Assembly (NCBI GenBank): GCA_000403295.2
Contig: KE159610.1
Span: 725,387-789,386 of the forward strand
Reading direction: 5' to 3'
DNA length: 64,000 nucleotides
From: Lachnospiraceae bacterium M18-1
GTDB taxonomy: Bacteria > Bacillota > Clostridia > Lachnospirales > Lachnospiraceae
The translations under genes and the position numbers were made by a program. Numbering within the stretch: the first letter of the stretch is position 1; every line of letters starts with the position of its first letter. Below the pieces are notes generated by a model that was given only the letters and a program-made list of their open reading frames with translations, was not told where the DNA came from and did not search any database. Positions 42,303-53,054 of this stretch are shown here, one piece after another.

Positions 42303-43352
42303 TCAACCAATTTTACTCTGGTATTTCTTGGCTTCCGGGCTAACAATATATTTTCCCTCTGCCCTCATCTTCGGATTGCCTAAAATTTCTTCCAGCTCTT
42401 CCAGCCCGATTGTCCTGCATACCATGCTTTCCACATCAAGCCGACCGGAATCAATCAGCTCCAATGCCCTCTGCTGCGTATGAGGATTAATATAAGAAGC
42501 TTTCAAAGTCAATTCCTTTTGGAAAATCTGAAACGGTTTCACTGCAATTTCCGCATCCGGCCTGGTCAGGCCAAACATCATAACTGTCCCCTTATTCCCT
42601 GCAAGTTCAGCGGCCTGCTCCATCGTGGCAGGAAGCCCGGCACATTCTATTACCGTACGGATCCATCCCATCCCGGCTTCCTTCAATTTTCCCTTTACAT
42701 CCTCATGCAATGGATCAATGCAAACATCAGCTCCCAGTTTTTGCCCCATTTTACGTTTTTTCTCCACCGGCTCCAGAAGGGCTACGCGGGAAGCCCCTGC
42801 CAGCTTTGCAAGCTGCACCATCAAGAGTCCAATCATACCGCCGCCAATTACCACCACCTGATATCCGGGTTGTATATTGCACATGTCAATTCCATGAAGA
42901 CAGCATGCAACTGGTTCCGTCATAGCTCCCTGTGCAAATGTGGTGTACGCCCCAAGAGGATAGACCTGGCTCTCATTTACCGCACAGTATTCTGCAAATC
43001 CACCATCTACTGTGGTTCCATAGCCAATCATGTTTCCGCAAAAATGTACTTCCCCACTCTTACAGAATTCGCATGCTCCACAATAACAATTCGGATCAAT
43101 ACACACCCTGTCTCCTGCATGGTATCTTGTTACAGCGCTTCCTGTCTTAACAATAACGCCGGAAAATTCATGCCCCAGAATCGTAGGTGGCATCACTTCT
43201 GCCGCACCTTTGTCTCCCTCAAAAATATGGACATCTGTACCACATATCCCACATGCCTTTACGTGTATCAAAACCTCGTCAGGCGCAATGTCCGGGGTGG
43301 AACGTTCTTCCACCCTCAGACTGTGTTTCCCATAAAAAACAGCACATTTCAT
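42303..43352 (-). CDS. Zinc-dependent medium-chain alcohol/polyol dehydrogenase
   Basis: 349 residues. GroES-like domain with the catalytic zinc ligands in ACGICGTDVHIFEGD and ILGHEFSGVI, the structural zinc lobe CYCGACEFCKSGEVHFCGN (four Cys), and a Rossmann domain with VVVIGGGMIGLLMVQLAKLA that binds NAD(P). It belongs to the threonine/sorbitol dehydrogenase branch. It follows the GH4 gene by 14 bp in the alpha-glucoside PTS operon. Some such dehydrogenases oxidise sugar alcohols or handle 3-keto-glycosides; the substrate here is unknown. Start 43352 has GGGAG nine bases upstream. Confidence 0.9.
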   Translation of the reverse strand: MKCAVFYGKHSLRVEERSTPDIAPDEVLIHVKACGICGTDVHIFEGDKGAAEVMPPTILGHEFSGVIVKTGSAVTRYHAGDRVCIDPNCYCGACEFCKSGEVHFCGNMIGYGTTVDGGFAEYCAVNESQVYPLGAYTTFAQGAMTEPVACCLHGIDMCNIQPGYQVVVIGGGMIGLLMVQLAKLAGASRVALLEPVEKKRKMGQKLGADVCIDPLHEDVKGKLKEAGMGWIRTVIECAGLPATMEQAAELAGNKGTVMMFGLTRPDAEIAVKPFQIFQKELTLKASYINPHTQQRALELIDSGRLDVESMVCRTIGLEELEEILGNPKMRAEGKYIVSPEAKKYQSKIG

Positions 43353-43366
43353 ACCAGCACTCTCCC

Positions 43367-46805
<3,439 letters not shown>

Positions 46806-46975
46806 AGCATTTCCTCCTCAATTTAATTTATTTTCAGCCAGACGTCTTTGCTTTTTGCACCCTCATTTTAGTGCATGAAAAAGCATATTTCAATACGGTT
46901 TCCGGTTTTACTTCCCATGTGCATCTTTCATACATCTGCACACTTCTTGTACATACGCACACATTTCCATATATA

Positions 46976-47021
46976 AAATGCTCAAATTCTTCTGCTTATC
47001 AGCTTTAGAATTTAAGCATTT
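46976..47021 (-). terminator. Hairpin between the RpiR gene and the PTS gene
   Basis: Arms AAATGCTCAAATTC (46976-46989) and GAATTTAAGCATTT (47008-47021) pair at 13 of 14 positions. On the minus strand the stem begins 24 bases after the regulator stop and is followed by TATATATGG rather than a full T-run. It may terminate or attenuate read-through into the PTS operon, or act as an operator. Confidence 0.5.
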
Positions 47022-47045
47022 TTACAACATCGTGTACATCCATGT

Positions 47046-47810
47046 TCAGATTTCTTCACGCCTGCGTTTTATGTACAACATATATTTTATACATAGGATT
47101 TCGATGATATTGAAATAAGAACTACAGGTTTCAAAACTTACACTGCCCCTGCGCACAAATGGATTCGGCTGAATATATAAATTTGCGCGGCTAAAACGTG
47201 ATAGTGCATTGTCGCTCAATCTCGTAATCGATACTGTATACACGCCTTTGAGCCGCATAGTTTTTGCCGCAAACACAGCGGGTTCTGTTTCCCCTGATAA
47301 AGAAATCATGATAACAACGTCATTGGCATTCATATCTTCCAATGCCATTGCAAGCTCGCTTCTTCCATAAAGCGTAACAAAAAATCGATTCACGCCCATA
47401 AACATTCTTTTGAGCAGTTGTGCTGCCGCATACTGGCTTTCCCCCGTTCCAAAAACAAAAAGCCGTTCCGCACAAAATATATGTTCGCAAATCTCATCCA
47501 TATTCATATCTTTTGCCGCCTGAATGTCCCTGACAAAATTATTACAGACATCTTCAAGAAGAAGCTTACCCTGAGAGCTGTCTTTTTCACACTCTAATTT
47601 CAGGTGGAGCTTAAATTCACGGAATCCCTCAAAAGAAAGCTTTTGTGTAAATCTTGAGATTGTTGTTCTGGATATACAGCATATTTTCGCCAATTCTTCA
47701 ATAGAGATATCACAGCATTTCTTCTTATTTTCCTGAATATACTGCCAAATCATCTTATCATTTTCATTTAATTTATCATAATTTTTATTTACCAGTTCTT
47801 CCAGCCTCAT
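47046..47810 (-). CDS. RpiR/MurR-family transcriptional regulator
   Basis: 254 residues. N-terminal HTH_6 domain: LNENDKMIWQYIQENKKKCC, then EELAKICCISRTTISRFTQK; a C-terminal SIS phospho-sugar-binding domain with RLFVFGTGESQYAAAQLLKR and DVVIMISLSGETEPAVFAAK. It should sense a phosphorylated sugar and control the PTS-GH4-dehydrogenase genes that follow on the same strand. The gene carries its own weak ribosome site and sits just downstream of a full copy of the palindromic element on the other side. Full length. Confidence 0.92.
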   Translation of the reverse strand: MRLEELVNKNYDKLNENDKMIWQYIQENKKKCCDISIEELAKICCISRTTISRFTQKLSFEGFREFKLHLKLECEKDSSQGKLLLEDVCNNFVRDIQAAKDMNMDEICEHIFCAERLFVFGTGESQYAAAQLLKRMFMGVNRFFVTLYGRSELAMALEDMNANDVVIMISLSGETEPAVFAAKTMRLKGVYTVSITRLSDNALSRFSRANLYIQPNPFVRRGSVSFETCSSYFNIIEILCIKYMLYIKRRREEI

Positions 47811-47965
47811 AATATGCTCCTTAACTTACCATTTTTTTATATTCTGTAGTTTCCTCTTTCTATTCTATAAAAAAATGTTCTATATTTCCAAATTGTATTT
47901 TACACTATTTTCTCCATTTAGTACACCCACTAAATAGACACCTCCGCGTTGACACTCAAATTTAT

Positions 47966-48113
47966 GTTACAGTTCACGGCCCGACCGGCCGCGAACTGTA
48001 ACGCATCCAGCCCATTGAAAAGTCGCCTGACGGCGAGGGGCTGGATTGCCCGCCCCATCACTGAATTGGCCGGATGCCGTGCAGCAAGTGCACGACACCG
48101 TGTGAACAGTAAC
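47966..48113 (+). repeat. 148-bp MITE-like palindromic element, copy B
   Basis: Starts GTTACAGTTCACGGCCCGAC and ends GTGTGAACAGTAAC. Opposite orientation to copy A and nearly identical to it in the central ~110 bp (CATCCAGCCCATTGAAAAGT, CCATCACTGAATTGGCCGGA). The left end is a self-complementary 38-bp unit (GTTACAGTTC ... GAACTGTAAC). It lies 116 bp before the MNT-type gene. The surrounding 400-bp gap has no other gene. Confidence 0.9.
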
Positions 48114-48228
48114 TTTCCACTTGCCCTCCCGCCAAAACAGAGGTAAAATACGATACCAGGTCAGGAGGGATTGGCGCAAATTTTTCCGGGGCTGGAAGAC
48201 GGATTGGTTTTCGAAAGGAGGCCGACAT

Positions 48229-48636
48229 ATGTGCCGGCTGGTAAATGTCAAAACAAATTTTAATACCGAGATTGAAGTAGCTGATATAAAAAAAGAAGTG
48301 GTTGAAAATATCATTGAAGCAGCCGGCGTATGTTCCAGAATCTGCCAGATCATTCTGTTTGGCTCTGTAATCGAAAGCAGATGTACGGAAGATTCTGATG
48401 TCGATATGTTGGTGATCAGCGATACACCCCGTTCAAAATTGTATAAAGATAAAGGGTATCAGGAATTTCTAAGAAGGCTGCATGAAAAGGATGATTACGA
48501 TCAACTGTACGATGTGATCTGCGTTCATAACCAGGAAGAACTGCACCGGAATCAAAATACAACCAGACTGTTCCGCAATGTTTTAGAGGACGGTAAACTT
48601 CTGTACAAAAGCCCTGCGGCGTTTAGGCTGAAATAA
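48229..48636 (+). CDS. MNT-type nucleotidyltransferase domain protein
   Basis: 135 residues. The nucleotidyltransferase signature is complete: IILFGSVIESRCTEDSDVDM (GS-x10-D-x-D, near residues 50-65), with a later acidic third position plausible in DVICVHNQEE. This is the minimal MNT fold found in MntA antitoxins and in resistance nucleotidyltransferases. HEPN partners usually sit alongside MntA, but no HEPN gene is next to it (yesN is convergent on the other side). AGGAGG lies seven bases before the ATG. As a solo gene beside a mobile repeat it may be a relic of a toxin-antitoxin pair or a stand-alone modifier. Confidence 0.85.
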   Translation: MCRLVNVKTNFNTEIEVADIKKEVVENIIEAAGVCSRICQIILFGSVIESRCTEDSDVDMLVISDTPRSKLYKDKGYQEFLRRLHEKDDYDQLYDVICVHNQEELHRNQNTTRLFRNVLEDGKLLYKSPAAFRLK

Positions 48637-48683
48637 CCGCCGGCCTGCAGCAAAACATCACCGGAATCATCACACAAACGCGA

Positions 48684-48768
48684 AAAAAAGCCGGTTTTCT
48701 TGATCCGACTTTTTTCCCAAACATTCGGAAGACCATCCCCCACTTTTGAGCCCCCGCCTTCCGAATGT
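48684..48768 (-). terminator. Terminator region between yesN and the MNT gene
   Basis: Immediately after the yesN stop, ACATTCGGAAG (48721-48731) and CTTCCGAATGT (48758-48768) form an 11-bp perfect stem. Beyond it on the minus strand AGTCGG pairs with CCGGCT ahead of a run of seven T near 48684. Together they should stop transcription of the regulator operon. Confidence 0.65.
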
Positions 48769-48769
48769 C

Positions 48770-50305
48770 TCAATATTTCTTCATATTGCGCAGCGACGCC
48801 GGAGACACCCCGTAGCACTGCTTGAATTTCCGGTAAAAATAACTGGTATCCGGATACCCGACTTCCTTGGCAATGTCATTGATCTTCATATTCGTATTCA
48901 AGATCAGATCCTTTGCGATCTTATTTTTCGTGTTGCTCAGATACTGGGTAAAAGAGCACCCCACCTCCTTCTGGAAAATCTGCCCCAGATAGGACGCGTT
49001 CATATGGTATTTGTACGCCAGCGTTTTCAGGTTCATGTCCTCTTTGTAATTTTTCCGGACCTCCTCCATGATCTGCTTCACCACCGGCGTGTACTGGGAA
49101 TCCTCGGTATGGAGGTAAAGGATGATTTCCGTGATCTCCGAAATGAAAATGGTTTTCAGCCCGAAAATGTCGTCCGCCTGGTAGATCTTTTCCACCATTT
49201 CCGTAAGGGCCTGGAGGTTTCTGGACTGCTCCAGCTTATATTCCACCTTGATGTCCTGCAAAAGAATCGCCATTTTCAGGGCAAGCTGGTACAGGACATC
49301 CACATCCACCTCGGATTTCAGGTTATTGATGAAAAGATCCTCAATATAGTTCAGCGCGCCTTCCTTGTCCTTTTTCAGGATCATTTTCCGAAGAAGGTTC
49401 TCATCAATGGCCACGTCCTGGTTCTTCCGTTCCTTGATGTAGCTCTCCGTAATGCAGGAGCCGTAGCCTTCCAAAAGCCTGTATTTCTGCAGCCTGGAAA
49501 TGATCTTGTAGGACGGCGGCAGCTCCTGGTACTCCCGGATCGGCGGGCCGATCGTAATGAAGCTCATGATGCCGAAGGAGCTTTCCAACTGATTCTGAAA
49601 TGCCCGGAAAATCTCGGACGCCTCCTGGCTGCCTTGAAGAATACCTTCCCGTTCTTCGTATAAGAGCAGAAACAGCGTGTCCGGCGACAGATAAATGGTT
49701 TTCAGCTTCCGGGGCAGCTTCTGCAGCCCGATCAAAACGTCCTGCATGCCGTCCCTGGCTTCCAGGCTGTCGGCATCGATCTTCATCATGGCCGCCGTGA
49801 CGGATTCCTCCGGGCCGATCTCCGGCAGCATCCTGAGAAAGGTCTCCGCCTCGTTTTTGTCCAGCTTCCCCTTGAGAAATCTGTGCCAGCCGATCTTGTC
49901 CTCCATGCTCCCCGCCTTTTCCCTGGCAATCTCGTCAAAATGCTCCGCCGCATGGATCAGCGCCTGTTTCAGCTGTTCCTCATTGACCGGTTTCAGGATG
50001 TACTCCTCCACGTCCAGCTTCAGTGCGGTCCTGGCGTATTCAAATTCATCATAGCCGGATAAAATGATGCACCTGGTCCTGGGATTGATCTTCCGGATCT
50101 CCTCTAAAAGCTCCAGGCCGTTCATCAGCGGCATCTCCACGTCCGTCACCACGATATCCGCAGGTTCCCTGCTGAACATCTCCAATGCCTCCCGCCCGTT
50201 GTGGGCCATGGAAACCACGGTCATGGAAATCTCTTCCCAGTCAATGATACAGCGTATCCCCTGGAGGATAAACTCCTCATCCTCAACTAACATTACCTTT
50301 TTCAT
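48770..50305 (-). CDS. YesN-type AraC-family response regulator
   Basis: 511 residues. Receiver domain ~1-120: MKKVMLVEDEEFILQGIRCI, phospho-acceptor in DIVVTDVEMPLMNGLELLEE, CIILSGYDEFEYAR and the Lys in YILKPVNEEQ. A helical middle region follows, and the C-terminal AraC DNA-binding domain reads LGQIFQKEVGCSFTQYLSNT, then INDIAKEVGYPDTSYFYRKF and ending GVSPASLRNMKKY. Start 50305 lies 23 bp inside the end of the kinase gene, so the two are coupled. It probably activates the mannoside genes on both sides (GH125-GH38 and the ABC operon); that regulon is inferred from content. Confidence 0.93.
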   Translation of the reverse strand: MKKVMLVEDEEFILQGIRCIIDWEEISMTVVSMAHNGREALEMFSREPADIVVTDVEMPLMNGLELLEEIRKINPRTRCIILSGYDEFEYARTALKLDVEEYILKPVNEEQLKQALIHAAEHFDEIAREKAGSMEDKIGWHRFLKGKLDKNEAETFLRMLPEIGPEESVTAAMMKIDADSLEARDGMQDVLIGLQKLPRKLKTIYLSPDTLFLLLYEEREGILQGSQEASEIFRAFQNQLESSFGIMSFITIGPPIREYQELPPSYKIISRLQKYRLLEGYGSCITESYIKERKNQDVAIDENLLRKMILKKDKEGALNYIEDLFINNLKSEVDVDVLYQLALKMAILLQDIKVEYKLEQSRNLQALTEMVEKIYQADDIFGLKTIFISEITEIILYLHTEDSQYTPVVKQIMEEVRKNYKEDMNLKTLAYKYHMNASYLGQIFQKEVGCSFTQYLSNTKNKIAKDLILNTNMKINDIAKEVGYPDTSYFYRKFKQCYGVSPASLRNMKKY

Positions 50306-52289
50306 GCTCTTCCCCTTCTTCTGCACAACCGCCCACCCGGTCTTTGCCCGCGTCTTCCTCCGCTTTGGCCATCAGTACCACCATCAGCCCTTTGGGCTGT
50401 ACCGCCTCCAGATAGATCCCGTACTTCTCACCATAGACCGCCTTGAGCCTCCGGTTTACATTATGGATACCGATGGATTCATTCCGCTTTTTCGTCCCGG
50501 CCTGTTCCTGTGGTTCCCGGCCCTTCTCTGATTCCGGTTTATTCCGCGGATTTTCTCCGTTCTGCCTCTCCGTCTTCGCATTCTCCCGCAGCTTTTCTCC
50601 GTTCCGCCTCTCCGCCTTCGCATTCTCCCGCGGATTTTCTTCGTTCTGCCTCTCCGCCTTCGCATTCTCCTGCGGATTTTGCCCGTTCTGCCTCTCCGTC
50701 TTCGTATTCTCCCGCAGCTTTTGCCCGTTCCGCCTCTCCACCTTCGCATTCTCCCGCAGCTCCCTGTTCATCTGCGCCAGCTTCTCCGGGTCCATGCCCC
50801 GGCCATTATCTTTCACATAGAGAAACAGCGTGTCCCCTTTTTTCTCCCCGCGGACCTGCACCAGATTGTCCTGCCGCTCCCGCTCGATGCCGTGGATAAA
50901 ATAATTTTCCATCACAGGCTGGAGCACAAATTTGATAATAGGCAGGGACAAAAGCTCTGCCGGGCATTCCACCTCCGACCGGAAACACCCCTGATAGCGG
51001 TACTCAAACAATTCCAGATACTGCTTGCAGTAGTCCAATTCCTGCCCCAGGGTGATCACATCGGCCTCCTTTAACTGGCTTCGGAACAGGACCACCATGC
51101 TGTACAGCATTTTTCCCACTTCCCGGTCCCCGTTGCAGATGGCCTTCATGCGGATCGCCTCCAGGGTATTGTACAGGAAATGTGGGTTGATCTGGCTTTG
51201 GAGCGCCTGCATCTGGGCATTTTTCCGCTCGATTTCCTCCAGATAGCTTTTTTCGATATAGAGCTCCAGCTTTTCACACATCCCGTTAAAATTGTCCGCG
51301 ATCATGTCCAGCTCGTCCTCTTTTTTCCCGGTTTCCAGGCGCACCTGAAAATCCCCGGTGGTCACCTGGTTCATGGCGTCCAGGATGGCTTCCACCCGCC
51401 CGGCAAACCGTTTCGCATAATAGTCCACAAAGAAGATCCCGATCACGCCTGCCGCCGCCCCCGCTGCCAGGATGGCCAGAAATGTGGTCCAGGGCAGACG
51501 GGCGGCCTGCCGTTCATCCAGAAATGTATGGATCTGGTATTCCCCCGCCGACTGGCTGCGCACAAAATAGTGCCGGTCCTCAAGCCGAAGGGCATAGTCC
51601 GCTCCCTCCGGGGACTGGAAGATCACCTGGTCCTCCCCGAAAACAACTGCCATTTCCGCAAACGGGCTGAAGCTGCGGATTTTTTCCAGCGCCTGCTCCG
51701 CCTCAAATGTAAACACCATGCAGCCAGCCGGTTCCATCGTGTTCATTTCCCGGACTTCCTTCACATAGACAAGCTTCCCCGGCACGCAATACTCCTGATT
51801 CTGAATCTGGGCCAGCCGCACCTGCCCGTCCTTCCCCGGAAAGACGATTTTCTCCGGGCGGCATTCTGTCAGCTGCTGCGTCTCATAACTGACCAGTTCT
51901 ATTTTTTCCAACTCAGAATACGCCTCAAATGCCTGGTTCATAAAGTAAAAGACACTCTTATATACCAGCTCCTCCGAGGAAATGTAGCGTCTCAGGGAAT
52001 ACTGCTGGTATTCCTCCGGTTCCAGCCGGAAATACTGCAGGAGATCCTCCAGCTCCGACTGGGAGCGGTAGAGGTCCCGGTGGAGGTAATCCGCAATCTG
52101 CTCCACCCCTTCCGCGTAGGCAAGCGCTTCCCCGCTGATCCGCTCCAGCTCCTCCCGGCCGTTTTCCAGCAGCCTGCCTCTGGTGGCGGACATAAAGTAA
52201 AGGACCAGAGCCGCCACAATGCAAAGCACCATCGCGGTATAGGTCCGAAACATTTTCAAATACAGTTGTTTTGGTCTTTTCTTCTCCAT
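50283..52289 (-). CDS. YesM-type sensor histidine kinase with repeat-expanded ATP-lid
   Basis: 668 residues. First membrane helix ~12-35, an extracellular sensor region to ~290, second helix ~290-310, HAMP ~312-365, His_kinase domain with QALQSQINPHFLYNTLEAIR (phospho-acceptor His near 400), N-box PVMENYFIHGIE, G1 VKDNGRGMDPEKLAQMN and G2 SIGIHNVNRRLKAVYG. Between G1 and G2, where the ATP-lid lies, are five tandem 14-residue units plus a degenerate tail (residues ~513-595). The family normally has about 20 residues there. Start 52289 has GGAGG seven bases upstream. It overlaps yesL by 34 bp and yesN by 23 bp. It senses an extracellular sugar, probably a mannoside. Confidence 0.93.
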   Translation of the reverse strand: MEKKRPKQLYLKMFRTYTAMVLCIVAALVLYFMSATRGRLLENGREELERISGEALAYAEGVEQIADYLHRDLYRSQSELEDLLQYFRLEPEEYQQYSLRRYISSEELVYKSVFYFMNQAFEAYSELEKIELVSYETQQLTECRPEKIVFPGKDGQVRLAQIQNQEYCVPGKLVYVKEVREMNTMEPAGCMVFTFEAEQALEKIRSFSPFAEMAVVFGEDQVIFQSPEGADYALRLEDRHYFVRSQSAGEYQIHTFLDERQAARLPWTTFLAILAAGAAAGVIGIFFVDYYAKRFAGRVEAILDAMNQVTTGDFQVRLETGKKEDELDMIADNFNGMCEKLELYIEKSYLEEIERKNAQMQALQSQINPHFLYNTLEAIRMKAICNGDREVGKMLYSMVVLFRSQLKEADVITLGQELDYCKQYLELFEYRYQGCFRSEVECPAELLSLPIIKFVLQPVMENYFIHGIERERQDNLVQVRGEKKGDTLFLYVKDNGRGMDPEKLAQMNRELRENAKVERRNGQKLRENTKTERQNGQNPQENAKAERQNEENPRENAKAERRNGEKLRENAKTERQNGENPRNKPESEKGREPQEQAGTKKRNESIGIHNVNRRLKAVYGEKYGIYLEAVQPKGLMVVLMAKAEEDAGKDRVGGCAEEGEEHEKGNVS
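50545..50754. repeat. 42-bp coding tandem repeat, five units
   Basis: Five 42-bp units begin at 50545, 50587, 50629, 50671 and 50713 (each starts CGCGG, CGCAG or TGCGG on the plus strand and contains GCCTCTCC). They encode ENAK(T/A/V)ER(R/Q)N with variable ends, 14 residues per unit, rich in Glu, Lys, Arg and Asn. The period keeps the frame. The unit sequences differ by a few bases, arranged as alternating variants (NPR/KLR), suggesting duplication of pairs. Confidence 0.95.
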
Positions 52290-52957
52290 GCGCCTGCCTC
52301 CAGCATCCGAAAGATCTTCTGATTTATAAATACTACCACAAAACCATACAGGCTGACAACAAACAATACACCGATTCCCGCCTGAACCTCCAGAAGCATC
52401 AGGACAAATGCCAGTGTCGCCGTATTTCCGAAGGTCAGAAGCGGCTGGCCGATGCACAGCACCAGCGCCCCCTTCCAAATATCCCGGATGCTCATGTCAT
52501 ATCTGGAGGCCAGCAGGTACAGATCCGGCGTCATCAAAAGGCTCACCGCAAACAGCAGGATAAACAGAAGGGCCAGCAAAAATACCGGGCACTGAACCGT
52601 GAAGAACCGGATATTCGTCCAGAACATCCCGACCATCCATGCCTGGATCGCCGCAACGCCCAGCTTTTTCAGAAACCCGTCCTTATACCCTGCCCAATAG
52701 TCTTTCCAGGCCGAGACTTCCGTCCCTTTGAGCATTCGGTTCATGGAAAAGAACACCCCGCACAGCGCCGGCCCCGCAGGAACCGCACAGAGCAGGAAGA
52801 GGGGCAGGAAGGTCTCTGCCTGGCTGATTCCCACAAACACAAAAAACAGCAGCAGGGGAAGATTGGACCCCCAGAAAAACAGATTGACCAGCAGAAAATA
52901 GATAATTTTCTCGCACGCTCCCATAATTTTTTCTATATGAAATAGTTCTCCAAGCAT
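52256..52957 (-). CDS. DUF624/YesL-family membrane protein
   Basis: 233 residues with about five hydrophobic helices. The start MLGELFHIEKIMGACEKIIY and SNLPLLLFFVFVGISQAE, then PAGPALCGVFFSMNRMLKGT are hallmarks of DUF624 (YesL). These proteins are almost always encoded with YesMN and sugar ABC transporters and are thought to assist sensing or transport; no activity is established. Start 52957 has GGGAGG seven bases upstream. It is 97 bp after the GH38 gene, with a very stable hairpin between, and overlaps the kinase gene by 34 bp. Confidence 0.92.
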   Translation of the reverse strand: MLGELFHIEKIMGACEKIIYFLLVNLFFWGSNLPLLLFFVFVGISQAETFLPLFLLCAVPAGPALCGVFFSMNRMLKGTEVSAWKDYWAGYKDGFLKKLGVAAIQAWMVGMFWTNIRFFTVQCPVFLLALLFILLFAVSLLMTPDLYLLASRYDMSIRDIWKGALVLCIGQPLLTFGNTATLAFVLMLLEVQAGIGVLFVVSLYGFVVVFINQKIFRMLEAGAWRRKDQNNCI

Positions 52958-52988
52958 CGTAAATCCTCCCGTTCTTTTTTTGTACATT

Positions 52989-53031
52989 GATCCGAAACGG
53001 CAGGCAGTCCCGAAGTCTGCCGTTTCGGATC
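52989..53031. other. Strong intercistronic hairpin between GH38 and yesL genes
   Basis: A perfect 15-bp stem (GATCCGAAACGGCAG at 52989-53003, CTGCCGTTTCGGATC at 53017-53031) over a 13-base loop. On the minus strand an A-run, not a T-run, follows, so it is not a canonical terminator in the direction of the genes. It probably protects or adjusts the mRNA, lowering regulator relative to enzyme expression. Confidence 0.65.
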
Positions 53032-53054
53032 GATTTTTTCAATTTCCGCCGTTC

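Noticed and set aside
50456-50749. Arg-rich alternative frame through the 42-bp repeats
   Set aside because: A by-product of reading the repeat in another phase; the kinase frame is clearly the coding one.
50545-50754. Possible CRISPR array
   Set aside because: Units are directly adjacent with no spacers and are in frame within a kinase gene.
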